NCBI RefSeq assembly: GCF_004115745.1
Contig: NZ_QXIL01000005.1
Location: 1 to 64,000, forward strand
Source of the DNA: Levilactobacillus suantsaii
Lineage (GTDB): Bacteria > Bacillota > Bacilli > Lactobacillales > Lactobacillaceae
Direction of reading: 5' to 3'
Length of the DNA: 64,000 nt
In this document: piece by piece, positions 25,084 to 34,281 of the stretch
Layout: every line of letters begins with the position of its first letter
Numbering within the stretch: position 1 is the first letter of the stretch
Position numbers and translations under genes: made by a program
The notes under the pieces: model-generated
Databases searched by the model: none
Told to the model about the DNA's origin: nothing
What the model saw: only the letters and a program-made list of their open reading frames with translations

Positions 25084-26292
25084 ATGAGTGAGACGACAAA
25101 GGATAACCAGTATCGCTATGTAATCGTGGGCGGCGGTATGGTGGCTGGCTATGCGGTCAAGGGGATTCGCCAGCAAGACCCTACCGGTGCCATTTTGGTG
25201 ATTTCGGCGGAAGCGGACGCCCCGTACGAACGGCCCGCCCTGAGTAAAAAATTATGGCTAGATGATGAATTCACAGAAGAAGACATTCGTATCGGCGCGG
25301 AAGATTGCGCCAACGTCACGTTTCGATTCAAGACGACCGTAACGCAGATTGACCGGCAAACGCAGACCCTGACGTTAGCGGCGGGGGACCCGGTCCACTA
25401 CGACAAGTTGTTATTGGCAACGGGGTGTGCCCCGCGCAAACTCGACGGGCCGGACGATTCGCACGTCCTAACTTTTCGGCAATGGTCGGACTATCGGAAA
25501 TTGCGTAAATTCAGTGGCCAGAACCAGCACGTGGTCATCGTCGGTGGCGGGTTCGTCGGCACCGAACTCGCGGCTTCATTGGCCCAAAACCAGACGCAAG
25601 TCACGCTGGTTTTCCCCGAAGAAGATCTGGGGATGGGCAAATTCCCGGAAGACTTGCAAAAAGAATTTGCGACGACCTTTGAACGTAACGGCGTCGAACT
25701 ATGTAATCAGCAAGTCGTTGCGTCCTATCAACGTGAAGACGACCACTTGGTCCTGACGACTAAAGATGGTACGACGCTCACGGCAGACACCATTGTGATG
25801 GGCCTCGGGGTCACGCCACGGCTTGATTTGGCCCGTGACAGTGACTTGAAGCTGACGGAAGGTGGCGTGGAAGTCGACCAATACTTGCAGACCAGCGATC
25901 CCCACATTTGGGCGGCCGGTGACATTGCGGCTTATCCAGATAAGTTATTGGGGCGGCAGCGCTTCGAACACGTTGACCATGCCCGGTTGTCCGGAGAATT
26001 AGCGGGGGCTAATTTGGCAGGCGCCCATCAAGTCTACCAACACACCCCGTATTTCTACTCGATGACTTTCGACATTTCCTGGCAAGCAATCGGCAATATC
26101 GACTTAGCGTTAGACCAGCAGGCTGAGCGTCGGGGCATGGGGACCATCGTGTACTTTCTGGACGCCGGTAAATTGGCGGGCGTCCTGGTTTGGAACGTGG
26201 CCGTCGATTTGGATGATGTCCGCAAGTTGTTGGCGAATCCGCCGAAAGACCCGCAACGTTTGCTAGGGTCACTGCCCGTGAAAGAGGAATAA
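25084..26292 (+). CDS. FAD/NAD(P)-dependent oxidoreductase, AIF / ferredoxin-reductase-like
   Basis: Flavoprotein of 402 aa with an N-terminal FAD-binding Rossmann fold (VIVGGGMVAGYAVKGI), a central NAD(P)-binding fold (VVIVGGGFVGTELAASLA, about residues 155-172) and a second FAD motif (IWAAGDIAAYPD, about 278). The stretch HVDHARLSGELAGANLAG resembles apoptosis-inducing factor and rhodocoxin/ferredoxin reductases. The CxxxxC disulfide of glutathione-reductase-type enzymes is missing, and no NADH-oxidase active-site Cys is obvious. The electron acceptor is unknown; divergence from katA hints at oxygen or peroxide metabolism. GGAGGCGATCGA precedes the ATG. Confidence 0.85.
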   Translation: MSETTKDNQYRYVIVGGGMVAGYAVKGIRQQDPTGAILVISAEADAPYERPALSKKLWLDDEFTEEDIRIGAEDCANVTFRFKTTVTQIDRQTQTLTLAAGDPVHYDKLLLATGCAPRKLDGPDDSHVLTFRQWSDYRKLRKFSGQNQHVVIVGGGFVGTELAASLAQNQTQVTLVFPEEDLGMGKFPEDLQKEFATTFERNGVELCNQQVVASYQREDDHLVLTTKDGTTLTADTIVMGLGVTPRLDLARDSDLKLTEGGVEVDQYLQTSDPHIWAAGDIAAYPDKLLGRQRFEHVDHARLSGELAGANLAGAHQVYQHTPYFYSMTFDISWQAIGNIDLALDQQAERRGMGTIVYFLDAGKLAGVLVWNVAVDLDDVRKLLANPPKDPQRLLGSLPVKEE

Positions 26293-26307
26293 TCGGTTTT
26301 GAAACGC

Positions 26308-26351
26308 AAACGCGTCCTGGTTTGGCCTGAGTGCCGAATCGGGGCGCGTTT
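26308..26351 (+). terminator. Terminator after the flavoprotein gene
   Basis: Arms AAACGCGTCC and GGGGCGCGTTT surround a 23-nt loop; TT follows. Confidence 0.5.
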
Positions 26352-26414
26352 TAGTGGTGTTTGGCATCGTGCGTGTCCGATAGCCAGGGCAATGAGCATG
26401 AGAAGATGGGACAC

Positions 26415-26444
26415 AAAAAAGGACCCGGAAAGCTCCGGGCCCTT
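26415..26444 (-). terminator. prsA terminator
   Basis: Stem GGACCCGGA / TCCGGGCCC with one wobble on the minus strand, followed there by TTTTTTGTG. Confidence 0.85.
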
Positions 26445-26466
26445 TGATGAATTTGTCTGGTTAGGT

Positions 26467-27387
26467 TTACTTCGAAGAAGAAGAGGATGATGATGATGAA
26501 GAGCTGCTGGACAAGTAGTCCGACAAGATGTTCTTCATGTCGCTATCCTTGATGGAAACATTACCCTTCTTCAGAACCTTGGAAACGACGTTGTGTAAGA
26601 CCGTGCTGTCACTCATATCACTAGTGATGATCTGTTGCTTCAGTTCAGCCTTGTGTTGCTTCAACGTCCCCTTACCAGGGTTCTTCTTCATCAAGATAAC
26701 GTGGTAGCCGTATTGGGTCTTAACTGGCGTCGTGGTGTATTCGTCAGTCTTCAACTTGAAGGCCGCCTTCTTGAAGTCTGAATCCAAGGAAGTGTCCGTG
26801 CTATCAAAGGAGCTTAACACGCCACCCTTTTTCTTCGTAGCCGTATCCGTGGAGTACTTCTTCGCCAACTTGGAGAATTCGCTAGTCAAGTCGCTCTTCT
26901 TGGTGTCCTTCAATTTGTCGATGACCTTGTTGGCCGTGGCTTTCTTGGAGACCAGAATGTGAGCAACCGTGACCTTAGGTTCGTAACTCTTGAATTGCTT
27001 CTTGAGTTGCTTGTTGGTGATCGTCACGTTGTCCTTAACGGCTTCCTTCAGCAGTAAGTTCGACCGGATTTCGGTCTTCAAACTGGATTGCGTCATACCA
27101 CTTTGGGTCAGAACGCTGTTAAAGGAAGACCCGTATTGGGACTTGTACTTGTTGAATTGCTTAGTTACGGCAGACTTGCTGACCTTGCTCCCGTATTGCT
27201 TCTCTAAGACCTTGTTTAAAATCATTTGTTGCAAGACCTGCTTACCAGAAGAAGTCCCTTTCAGGCTGCTGTAGTAAGCACTCTCGGTGATTTTGCCACC
27301 GTTAGTCGTTGCAACGGTCTGGCTCCCACAACCGGCAAGCGTGACGGATAAAAGCACGCCGGCCAGGGCGATAAACCATTTCTTCAT
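26467..27387 (-). CDS. prsA: PrsA foldase lipoprotein (parvulin-type peptidyl-prolyl isomerase)
   Basis: Lipoprotein of 306 aa that helps secreted proteins fold at the membrane-wall interface. The N-terminus [22 protein letters not shown] has a signal peptide and lipobox LAGC, giving a lipid-modified Cys. A SurA-like helical region precedes a PpiC/parvulin domain ([11 protein letters not shown]... to [12 protein letters not shown], about residues 140-245). The tail is a Ser run ([13 protein letters not shown]). ATG 27387 is preferred over an upstream ATG (27405) because TTGAGGAA is next to it and the signal peptide then starts normally. It is typically close to hit and ecsAB, as here. Secreted amidase, PBP1A or the large surface protein could be clients. 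Confidence 0.93.
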   Translation of the reverse strand: MKKWFIALAGVLLSVTLAGCGSQTVATTNGGKITESAYYSSLKGTSSGKQVLQQMILNKVLEKQYGSKVSKSAVTKQFNKYKSQYGSSFNSVLTQSGMTQSSLKTEIRSNLLLKEAVKDNVTITNKQLKKQFKSYEPKVTVAHILVSKKATANKVIDKLKDTKKSDLTSEFSKLAKKYSTDTATKKKGGVLSSFDSTDTSLDSDFKKAAFKLKTDEYTTTPVKTQYGYHVILMKKNPGKGTLKQHKAELKQQIITSDMSDSTVLHNVVSKVLKKGNVSIKDSDMKNILSDYLSSSSSSSSSSSSSK

Positions 27388-27438
27388 ATTCCTCAACACA
27401 TCCATTCATCAAAATTGGTGTAAACACCATACTCAGAC

Positions 27439-27467
27439 ATCATAACACAAAAAATGACAAACCTAAA
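27439..27467 (-). promoter_or_regulatory. prsA promoter
   Basis: On the minus strand TTTAGG, 17-bp spacer, TATGAT, about 52 nt before the start. Confidence 0.5.
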
Positions 27468-27493
27468 AAGGTCCCAGAACTTTTATAAAACCT

Positions 27494-27820
27494 TCAAGAT
27501 TGGTGATTTTCCAGGTGGCTCACTGTTTCTTCGATGGCCGCCACACGTGGGGCAATTTTGAATTGAAATTGTTCGATCTGATGTTGAATGGTGGTCAGGG
27601 CCTGTGTCCCGTCTTCTAGGGCAGAGGTCAGCTTGGTCACGTTAGAAATGACCCGGTCTTTGGCGTGCTTGACGTCGGTGAGGTCCGCCTTGGTTTGGGT
27701 GACCGAGTGCTTGACTTTACGCCCCCAGGTGCGGGGATCCTGCTTGGTGACAGTTAGGTAAGTGGCCAATCCAAGGCCGGCCGCTAAGCCGACTCCAGCC
27801 ACGAAACGTCCTACGCTCAT
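27494..27820 (-). CDS. YtxH-like membrane-anchored coiled-coil protein
   Basis: Protein of 108 aa with one N-terminal membrane helix (VGRFVAGVGLAAGLGLATYLTV) followed by a charged helical region of about 85 residues that looks coiled-coil. This layout fits the YtxH/YhaH general-stress family. The function is unknown. It begins 3 nt after the stop of the HIT gene and is read on the same strand, so the two are co-transcribed; in Bacillus yhaH also lies close to hit and prsA. Confidence 0.7.
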   Translation of the reverse strand: MSVGRFVAGVGLAAGLGLATYLTVTKQDPRTWGRKVKHSVTQTKADLTDVKHAKDRVISNVTKLTSALEDGTQALTTIQHQIEQFQFKIAPRVAAIEETVSHLENHQS

Positions 27821-27823
27821 AAG

Positions 27824-28282
27824 CTAGTCCTCCAATTGTGCTTTGATCTGGTCTTGAATCGCGGTGTATTTCGCCGGCGTATAGTTAGCGCCGTTGTCTT
27901 TGAAAAGCATCTTGAAGTCGTCTTGGTCCGAATAACGTGGAATCAAGTGGAAATGTGAATGGAATACGGACTGGTAGGCGACCTTGCCGTTGTTATTGAT
28001 GATGTTCATACCGATGATGGTCGGGTCGGCAGCTTTGATTGCCCGGGCGATTTTGGGAATCCGGGCGAAGACCGCCGCGGCTAAATCGGGGTCGTAAGCA
28101 AAGATGTCTTTGACGTGGGTCTTGGGGATGACCAAGGTGTGGCCGGGCGTCCCCTGCGAAATGTCTAAGAAGGCCTTAACAATGTTGTCTTCATAAACGG
28201 TATAACTCGGGATGTCCCCCTGCAAAATCTTGCAAAAGACACAATCATCAGCGTAATGGGGGTCAAGGGTCATTGGTTCCAT
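27824..28282 (-). CDS. hit: HIT family nucleotide hydrolase/transferase
   Basis: Cytosolic protein of 152 aa with a zinc-type Cys pair (DDCVFCKIL) and the histidine triad HSHFHLIPR, whose middle His is the catalytic nucleophile for nucleoside phosphoramidates or dinucleotides. The true start is taken as ATG 28282 because AGAAGGAG is just upstream; the frame is open to an ATG at 28315 without such a site. It is divergent from ecsAB, the standard hit-ecsAB arrangement in Firmicutes. Confidence 0.93.
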   Translation of the reverse strand: MEPMTLDPHYADDCVFCKILQGDIPSYTVYEDNIVKAFLDISQGTPGHTLVIPKTHVKDIFAYDPDLAAAVFARIPKIARAIKAADPTIIGMNIINNNGKVAYQSVFHSHFHLIPRYSDQDDFKMLFKDNGANYTPAKYTAIQDQIKAQLED

Positions 28283-28370
28283 GGAAACTCCTTCTTTCAT
28301 ATCAGTTTCATTCATTATACACCAGGTCGCCGTTCCGTTCAGACGTTAGCCGCGTTTACGAGCCGGTCTA

Positions 28371-28379
28371 TGGTATAAT
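28371..28379 (+). promoter_or_regulatory. Extended -10 promoter of ecsAB
   Basis: TGGTATAAT, a consensus TGn extended -10, lies 34 nt before the ecsA start; no clear -35. Confidence 0.65.
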
Positions 28380-28412
28380 GGGGCGGTTAATTATAGAAGA
28401 AATGAGGGGATA

Positions 28413-29150
28413 ATGATGGCATTAACAGTGAGCCATGTTGTGGGGGGCTACTCCCAGATTCCCGTCTTAAAAGATATCAGTTTTGATGTGCGAGACGGTG
28501 AACTAGTCGGGCTGATTGGGCTGAACGGGGCCGGAAAATCAACCACGATCAATCACATTATTGGGCTCTTGACGCCCCACAAAGGAAAGATCACCCTGAA
28601 CGGCGTGACAATCGCCCAGGATAGTCAGGCGTATAAGCAACAGATCGCCTACATTCCAGAGACGCCAGTCCTTTACCAGGAGCTGACGCTACGCGAGCAC
28701 TTGGAGATGACCATGATGGCCTACGATTTGGACCAGGACCAAGCGTGGGTCACGGCTAAGCAACTCTTAAAGACGTTCCGGCTGGCGAACAAGTTAGACT
28801 GGTTTCCGGCCAACTTCTCTAAGGGGATGAAGCAAAAGGTGATGATCGTTTGTGCCTTTTTGACCCAGGCCAAACTCTACATCATCGACGAACCCTTCTT
28901 GGGCTTGGACCCCTTGGCGGTCAACGACTTGTTGAACCTGATTGAAGAGCGGAAAAAGCAGGGGGCCAGCATCCTGATGTCGACTCACGTGCTGGACACC
29001 GCCCAGCGTTACTGTGACCGTTTCGTCCTGTTGCATTCCGGCCAAGTCGAAGCCGAAGGGACCTTGAACGACTTGCGGCAAGCCTTACCCAAGGCGGGGG
29101 AGTCATTGAGCGATATCTACTTATCCATGACCGAGGTCGATCGCGCATGA
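28413..29150 (+). CDS. ecsA: ABC transporter ATP-binding protein EcsA
   Basis: ATPase subunit of 245 aa. Walker A is GLNGAGKSTT, the signature is NFSKGMKQK, and Walker B with the catalytic Glu is LYIIDEPFLGLD, followed by the switch His in MSTHVLD. In Bacillus EcsAB affects secretion, competence and regulated proteolysis of membrane proteins. The start codons ATG-ATG follow GAGGGG. It overlaps ecsB by 4 nt (ATGA), showing translational coupling. The divergent hit gene upstream supports the identification. Confidence 0.93.
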   Translation: MMALTVSHVVGGYSQIPVLKDISFDVRDGELVGLIGLNGAGKSTTINHIIGLLTPHKGKITLNGVTIAQDSQAYKQQIAYIPETPVLYQELTLREHLEMTMMAYDLDQDQAWVTAKQLLKTFRLANKLDWFPANFSKGMKQKVMIVCAFLTQAKLYIIDEPFLGLDPLAVNDLLNLIEERKKQGASILMSTHVLDTAQRYCDRFVLLHSGQVEAEGTLNDLRQALPKAGESLSDIYLSMTEVDRA

Positions 29151-30373
29151 AGGTACTTTTTAAAACTCGTAAACAACGCCACCTTCGCGAAATGGCCAAA
29201 TACTTACGGTTGGTCTTCAACGATTTCTTCGTCTTTGCGCTACTATTCTTCTTGGGGGGCTTGGGCCTAGGCTACTCCAACGTCTTAAAGCAGTTACGCC
29301 CCGGTTTCTGGTGGGCACCGCTGGTGGCGTTGGTGGTGCTCGCTATCACGGCACAAGTCGGCCGGTTCGCCACGTTGATTGAAGATGCCGACCGAGTCTT
29401 CTTGTTACCCAAGGAACGGGCGATGCACGACTATTTGGTTGCCGCCCGCCGGTACAGCCAGGGCCTAGCCCAGGCGACGCAGTTGATTATCCTGTTCATT
29501 CTGACGCCGTTTTTACGGGTTACCCTGAATTGGTCGTTATTGCAGGTCCTCATCCTGGTCGTTGCGCAGGTGCTCTTAAAAGATGCGCTTTTACGATTGG
29601 ATCTGGCCAGTGCTTACCAAGTTACGGGGCAAAGGCGAATGAACCACTGGCTGATCAAGTGGGGTGTGAGTCTGATAGTGCTAGCTTGTGGTCTCTGGCT
29701 GACCCCATGGTTGGCAGTGGTCTTAAGCTTGGTGGTCGATGTGCTCGTGGCCGATTGGTTACGCCGCCACTGGGCTAGCCAGCAGATTCGCTGGCGGCAA
29801 CAGATTGCCAGTGAAGACAACCGGATGCTCGGAATTTACCGCTTCTTTAACCTCTTCACGGACGTGCCGATGGTGCAGGGGACTATCCACCGCCGCCGGT
29901 ACTTAGATGGCTTGTTACGGCGGATTCCCGTGCGTCACGATAAGACCTACCTCTACTTGTATAGTCGCGGGATGTTACGGGGCACCGAATTTAGTGGCCT
30001 GGTCGTGCGGCTGACCGTGATTGGGATGTTGTTGTTGGCCTTTATCCAGGGCCGCTGGTTACCGGTGATCCTGACGGCGCTGTTCATCTATCTGATTGGT
30101 TTTCAACTCCTGCCATTCTTTCAACAATACGATGACGTTGTGTTCACCCACGTCTACCCGTTGAGTTGGGACCAACGTCTGCACAGTTTCGTGACGCTGA
30201 TTACCATTATTTTGTCCACGACGGCGCTCTTATTATGGCTGGTGGTCGTGGCAGTGAACCGCGACTGGACGACTATCGGAGTGACGTTACTGGTCGCCAT
30301 CGTCGAGGTCGCCTACCTTGCACGAGGCTACACCCCGCAACGCTTGAAGCGCGCGGCTGAAAATAAAGGTTGA
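29147..30373 (+). CDS. ecsB: ABC transporter permease EcsB
   Basis: Polytopic membrane protein of 408 aa. Hydrophobic helices are clear at FFVFALLFFLGGLGLGY, FWWAPLVALVVLAITA, LIILFILTPFLRV, VLILVVAQVLL, WGVSLIVLACGLWLTPWLAVVLSLVVDVLV, LTVIGMLLLAFI, LPVILTALFIYLIGF and LHSFVTLITIILSTTALLLWLVVV. It forms the channel partner of EcsA, whose gene overlaps by 4 nt. The substrate is unknown. Confidence 0.9.
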   Translation: MKVLFKTRKQRHLREMAKYLRLVFNDFFVFALLFFLGGLGLGYSNVLKQLRPGFWWAPLVALVVLAITAQVGRFATLIEDADRVFLLPKERAMHDYLVAARRYSQGLAQATQLIILFILTPFLRVTLNWSLLQVLILVVAQVLLKDALLRLDLASAYQVTGQRRMNHWLIKWGVSLIVLACGLWLTPWLAVVLSLVVDVLVADWLRRHWASQQIRWRQQIASEDNRMLGIYRFFNLFTDVPMVQGTIHRRRYLDGLLRRIPVRHDKTYLYLYSRGMLRGTEFSGLVVRLTVIGMLLLAFIQGRWLPVILTALFIYLIGFQLLPFFQQYDDVVFTHVYPLSWDQRLHSFVTLITIILSTTALLLWLVVVAVNRDWTTIGVTLLVAIVEVAYLARGYTPQRLKRAAENKG

Positions 30374-30431
30374 CGCTGGTTCGCTAGCCCTTTAAAATGG
30401 ATGATAGCTGACAAATTGAGGAAGGGGTGGC

Positions 30432-31226
30432 ATGATGACACCAAATATCCGTGATGGCTGGCAGTTATCCCCCTTGGGCGGTAATACCGGAACGGCGTTT
30501 ATGGGCACGAAAGCCTCCGAAAAGGTTTTCTTGAAGCAAAACGCGTCACCGTTTCTAGCCGCCCTATCGATGGAGGGGATTACGCCCCGGTTAGTCTGGA
30601 CGCAACGCTTAGCTAGCGGCGATGTGATGACCGCTCAAGAATGGTTGAACGGCCGGACGCTTCACCGGACTGAGATGCGTCAGCAAAGAGTGGCCCGTTT
30701 GATTCATCGGGTGCACCATTCTGATTTACTTCATAACATGTTGACCAAAGTCGGCGGCCGTTCTACGACGCCCGCCCAATTGCTGGACCGCTTGGCCCCG
30801 ACCATTGCGCCGGAGCTCAGTGAACATCCGTTGATTCAACGCGCTGTCCAAGCGCTCAAGACGGAACAGCCCCAATTGCCCACGACTGCGTATGAAGTTT
30901 GTCACGGAGATTTAAACCATAAAAATTGGCTGTTGTCAGACCGGCAACGCCTGTATCTGGTTGACTGGGACGCCGCGACGTTTGCGGACCCGGCGTTCGA
31001 TCTGGGGGCCTTGCTCTGTGAGTATGTGCCGCTGGATGAATGGCGCCGCTGGTTGCAAGACTACGGTGAACGGGTCACGCCCGCTTTGAATGCTCGGGTC
31101 AACTGGTACGCGCGGATTCATTGCTTGAGCGTGATTACCGAAAGTTACCGGCAACAACGTTTTCAAATTATGAACCAACACTTGATTTTATTAGAGAAAC
31201 TGACGCGTCAGTCAGTTCACGATTAA
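30432..31226 (+). CDS. ytmP: Aminoglycoside/choline-kinase-fold phosphotransferase (YtmP type)
   Basis: Protein of 264 aa with the kinase-like APH fold. The catalytic loop is VCHGDLNHKNWLL (HGDxxxxN) and the metal-binding Asp lies in YLVDWDAATFADPAFDLG. No substrate is known; the family is named from Bacillus YtmP and lies next to trmB in many Firmicutes, as it does here. GAAGGGG precedes the ATG-ATG start. It is separated from ecsB by 58 nt and from trmB by a weak hairpin. Confidence 0.88.
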   Translation: MMTPNIRDGWQLSPLGGNTGTAFMGTKASEKVFLKQNASPFLAALSMEGITPRLVWTQRLASGDVMTAQEWLNGRTLHRTEMRQQRVARLIHRVHHSDLLHNMLTKVGGRSTTPAQLLDRLAPTIAPELSEHPLIQRAVQALKTEQPQLPTTAYEVCHGDLNHKNWLLSDRQRLYLVDWDAATFADPAFDLGALLCEYVPLDEWRRWLQDYGERVTPALNARVNWYARIHCLSVITESYRQQRFQIMNQHLILLEKLTRQSVHD

Positions 31227-31231
31227 ACTTG

Positions 31232-31267
31232 ACGGCGGGGTGGAAAGACCATTTCCACACCCGCCGT
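31232..31267 (+). terminator. Hairpin between ytmP and trmB
   Basis: Stem ACGGCGGGgTGGAAA / TTTCCAcACCCGCCGT with a short loop and a modest T-rich tail. Confidence 0.5.
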
Positions 31268-31291
31268 TCGTCTTAAGGAGGACGTTTCAAC

Positions 31292-31942
31292 ATGCGTGTA
31301 CGCAATAAACCCTGGGCCAAGGATTACCTGGCCAATCATCCTGACCACCTTGTTTCCCAACCAGAGACTCTCAAGGGAAACTGGCAGAGCCGCTTCCCGC
31401 AAGACCAACCGATTGGGGTCGAGATCGGCACGGGGATGGGCCAATTCATCGTCGAAATGGCTCGTGAACACCCTGAACGCAACTTCGTGGGGATTGAAAT
31501 CCAAGAATCCGTGGTGGCCACAGCATTACGCAAGGTCGTGGATAGCGGCTTGACCAACGTTCAAATGGTCCATACGGACGGCGAGGCGGTGAACACGTTC
31601 TTTGCTCCCGGCGAAGTCAGCGCGTTATACCTGAACTTTTCTGATCCGTGGCCCAAAAAACGCCACACCAAGCGGCGGTTAACGTCACCGATTTTCTTGG
31701 CGCATTACCAGGACGTCTTGGCTTCAGGCGGACAGTTACAGTTCAAGACCGACAATCGGGGCTTGTTCGAGTACTCTTTACAGGGTCTGAATAACTTCCC
31801 GATGGTCTTTGACGGCGTGTGGTTAGACCTGCACCAAGCGACCGACGACGTGGAAGATATCCAAACGGAGTACGAGCAAAAATTCTCCGCTAAGGGTCCT
31901 ATCTACCAAGTGATTGCCCATTTTCCAGAATCAACGAACTAA
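31292..31942 (+). CDS. trmB: tRNA (guanine-N7-)-methyltransferase
   Basis: SAM-dependent enzyme of 216 aa that makes m7G46 in the tRNA variable loop. The SAM motif is VEIGTGMGQFIVEMA, and the family signature LNFSDPWPKKRHTKRRL is complete. AAGGAGG lies 11 nt before the ATG. Its neighbour ytmP and the terminator after it are as expected. Confidence 0.96.
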   Translation: MRVRNKPWAKDYLANHPDHLVSQPETLKGNWQSRFPQDQPIGVEIGTGMGQFIVEMAREHPERNFVGIEIQESVVATALRKVVDSGLTNVQMVHTDGEAVNTFFAPGEVSALYLNFSDPWPKKRHTKRRLTSPIFLAHYQDVLASGGQLQFKTDNRGLFEYSLQGLNNFPMVFDGVWLDLHQATDDVEDIQTEYEQKFSAKGPIYQVIAHFPESTN

Positions 31943-31954
31943 AGTCAACTGACT

Positions 31955-31991
31955 GGCCTGGTGCTCGTTTATGCGGGCATCAGGCCTTTTT
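31955..31991 (+). terminator. Terminator after trmB
   Basis: Stem GGCCTGGTGCTCG / CGGGCATCAGGCC with wobbles, followed by five T. Confidence 0.85.
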
Positions 31992-32098
31992 CGGATGCGA
32001 TTTTGAAATCGTTTTACTTTGCTTTTGCCCCCTGAACGTTTAGACTGTGTCCCGTAAACAATGATTATGGCACACGTAGACTTGAAGGAGGAACTTAC

Positions 32099-32965
32099 AT
32101 GACGGTTTTTGATGAAACGTTCACGTTGAATAATGGGATTAAGATTCCGCGCTTTGCCTTGGGTGTTTGGGAGATTCCAGATGACCAGGTCGCAACGGCG
32201 GTCCAACACGCCCTGGAAATCGGTTACCGCCACGTGGATACCGCGCAAGCGTACGGTAATGAACGTGGGGTGGGCGAAGCCATTCGAAATTCAGATATCC
32301 CCCGGGACCAGCTCTTCGTCAACTCGAAGGTCGCGGCCGAACACAAGGACTATGATAGCGCTAAAGACTCAATCGACACTACGTTGGACAAGATGGGCTT
32401 GGACTACTTGGACATGATGATCATCCATAACCCGCAACCCTGGAAGGAAGTCAACCAGTCCGACGACCGCCACTTTGAAGGCAATCTCGAGGCTTGGCGC
32501 GCCATGGAAGACGCGATGAAGGCCGGTAAGCTCAAGACGATTGGGGTCTCGAGCTTTGAAAAGGCCGACTTGGATAACTTGATTCAAAATAGCATCACCA
32601 AGCCGGCCGTCAATCAAGTGCAGGTGCACATCGGGGAAACCCCGCTCGACATCATCAAGTATTCGCAGGATAACGACATTGCGGTCGAAGCCTTTTCGCC
32701 GGTGGCCCACGGGGCGGCCATGAATGACGACCGGATCGTGAAGATGGCCCAAAAGTATCAAGTCAGCGTGCCCCAATTGTGTATTCGCTACGATTGGCAA
32801 CTGAACACCATCGTGTTACCGAAGTCGGCCAACCCGGATCATATGCGGGCCAACGCCGAAATTGATTTTGAAATTAGCGCAGATGACATGCAGGCCCTCG
32901 CTAAGGTGGGGAATCTGTCATATGGCGACGCGAGTGCTTACCCCGTTTTTGGTGGTAAACTTTAA
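32099..32965 (+). CDS. Aldo/keto reductase (2,5-diketo-D-gluconate reductase type)
   Basis: NADPH-dependent carbonyl reductase of 288 aa with a TIM-barrel fold. The catalytic tetrad is visible: Asp and Tyr in YRHVDTAQAYGNE, Lys in VNSKVAAEH and His in MMIIHNPQP. The C-terminal cofactor region VLPKSANPDHMRAN is the AKR5-type variant. Many lactobacillus paralogues exist and the substrate cannot be told. GAAGGAGG precedes the ATG. The gene is a single unit between two terminators. Confidence 0.9.
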   Translation: MTVFDETFTLNNGIKIPRFALGVWEIPDDQVATAVQHALEIGYRHVDTAQAYGNERGVGEAIRNSDIPRDQLFVNSKVAAEHKDYDSAKDSIDTTLDKMGLDYLDMMIIHNPQPWKEVNQSDDRHFEGNLEAWRAMEDAMKAGKLKTIGVSSFEKADLDNLIQNSITKPAVNQVQVHIGETPLDIIKYSQDNDIAVEAFSPVAHGAAMNDDRIVKMAQKYQVSVPQLCIRYDWQLNTIVLPKSANPDHMRANAEIDFEISADDMQALAKVGNLSYGDASAYPVFGGKL

Positions 32966-33053
32966 ATTCTAATTGACTAGAACCGACAAATAAAACATGA
33001 TGAATTGACGGTTCTTGAGTGGGGCAGCGCCAACTCAGGAGCGCATCTGCGTG

Positions 33054-33094
33054 GCGGTGTTTTCAGGCTTTAAAGTCTGGAAACACCGCTTTTT
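33054..33094 (+). terminator. Terminator after the aldo/keto reductase gene
   Basis: Perfect 13-bp stem GCGGTGTTTTCAG / CTGGAAACACCGC (one wobble), followed by five T. Confidence 0.9.
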
Positions 33095-33153
33095 AGGTGG
33101 GACAACAACCAGAAGCAATTTCTTTACGGAGTTAGTGCTAAGGAGGCGATGAG

Positions 33154-34209
33154 TTGTTAATTGCAGAATTAGCCCACCACCTGATCGACGCACGGGCGGC
33201 TACTCGGCGCCCTGATTACCGTTGTCCGGCTTGTCACGGGCCAGTCCGCTTGCATCGCGGCCAGCAGGTCGGCCCGTATTTTGCCCACCTGCCCGCGAGT
33301 CCTTGTCGGTTGGCCGGCGAGGGGGAGACGGCCGAACACTTACGGGGCAAACGTCAGTTGGCGACCTTTTTTGCGTCGTGGGGCCTGACCACGTTGGAGC
33401 GCGTCTTACCCGCGATTCAACAACGCGCCGACGTGTGGGTCGACCGGGCTACCCAGCCAGTGGCCGTGGAGTTTCAATGTAGCCCGCTGAGTGTTCACGG
33501 TGTGACCCACCGCACCGCTGGCTACCACCGCCTCGGCTGTTATCCGTTGTGGGTGTTGGGCCACCGCTACGCTCACCAGAAGCTGAACTGGTCGTTACTC
33601 GAACGATTCATGACTTGGCTGCCACGGTGGGAGCTGTGCCTGTTATTTTGGGATGTCACGACTAATCGGCTACGCGTGGTCCATCATTTATACCAGGATG
33701 CGGCGGGACGTTACGGGGGTCAGACGACCGTGGTGGGTAGTGTCGCAGCATTGATGGTGGGGCCCACCCACATGGTGACTTACCCGTCCTTGGATTTAGC
33801 GGCGGTCCAGCGGCGATGGACCCGTCAACTGGCCCGCTCAGCCCCAGCTTTACGGCCGATTCAAGAACAGGTGTATCTCACGGGGCACCATTTACTGGGG
33901 TTTCCGCTGGCGTTTGCAACAACGGCGATTACCCCGCCATTTCTGGGGCGGGGGTTGCTATTGTGGCGCATCGTGTTCGGAACCTGGCTGTTTGCGACCA
34001 CCGCGCCCTTGACGCAACAGCGCGTGACCGCCTTGGCCCATCGCAGTTTTTGCTTGGTCGCGGCCCACGACCAAGCCGTACGGGTCCAAGTGCCGCACTT
34101 ATGCGACCACCTCCGGACGCAATTTCTTGCGGAACTGACGACCGCGGGGTATTTACGGGCCACCGCCACGGGGTGGGTAATTTGCCGACAACCTCAGTGG
34201 CGGCACTGA
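33154..34209 (+). CDS. coiA: CoiA-like competence protein
   Basis: Protein of 351 aa. The N-terminal part has a zinc-finger-like YRCPACHGPVRLH and GPYFAHLPASPC block followed by GETAEHLRGKRQLATFFASWG and the nuclease-like RADVWVDRATQPVAVEFQCSPLS, the standard CoiA signature. CoiA helps recombine incoming DNA during transformation. TTG 33154 follows AAGGAGG with good spacing. It sits directly upstream of pepF, the same order as coiA/yjbF-pepF in Bacillus and streptococci. Confidence 0.88.
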   Translation: MLIAELAHHLIDARAATRRPDYRCPACHGPVRLHRGQQVGPYFAHLPASPCRLAGEGETAEHLRGKRQLATFFASWGLTTLERVLPAIQQRADVWVDRATQPVAVEFQCSPLSVHGVTHRTAGYHRLGCYPLWVLGHRYAHQKLNWSLLERFMTWLPRWELCLLFWDVTTNRLRVVHHLYQDAAGRYGGQTTVVGSVAALMVGPTHMVTYPSLDLAAVQRRWTRQLARSAPALRPIQEQVYLTGHHLLGFPLAFATTAITPPFLGRGLLLWRIVFGTWLFATTAPLTQQRVTALAHRSFCLVAAHDQAVRVQVPHLCDHLRTQFLAELTTAGYLRATATGWVICRQPQWRH

Positions 34210-34281
34210 AGAATCAAGGGCGCTGACGCCTGGAAAGTGCTAAACTGGGGCTTAGATAACTTTTAAGGAGGATGATGTAAG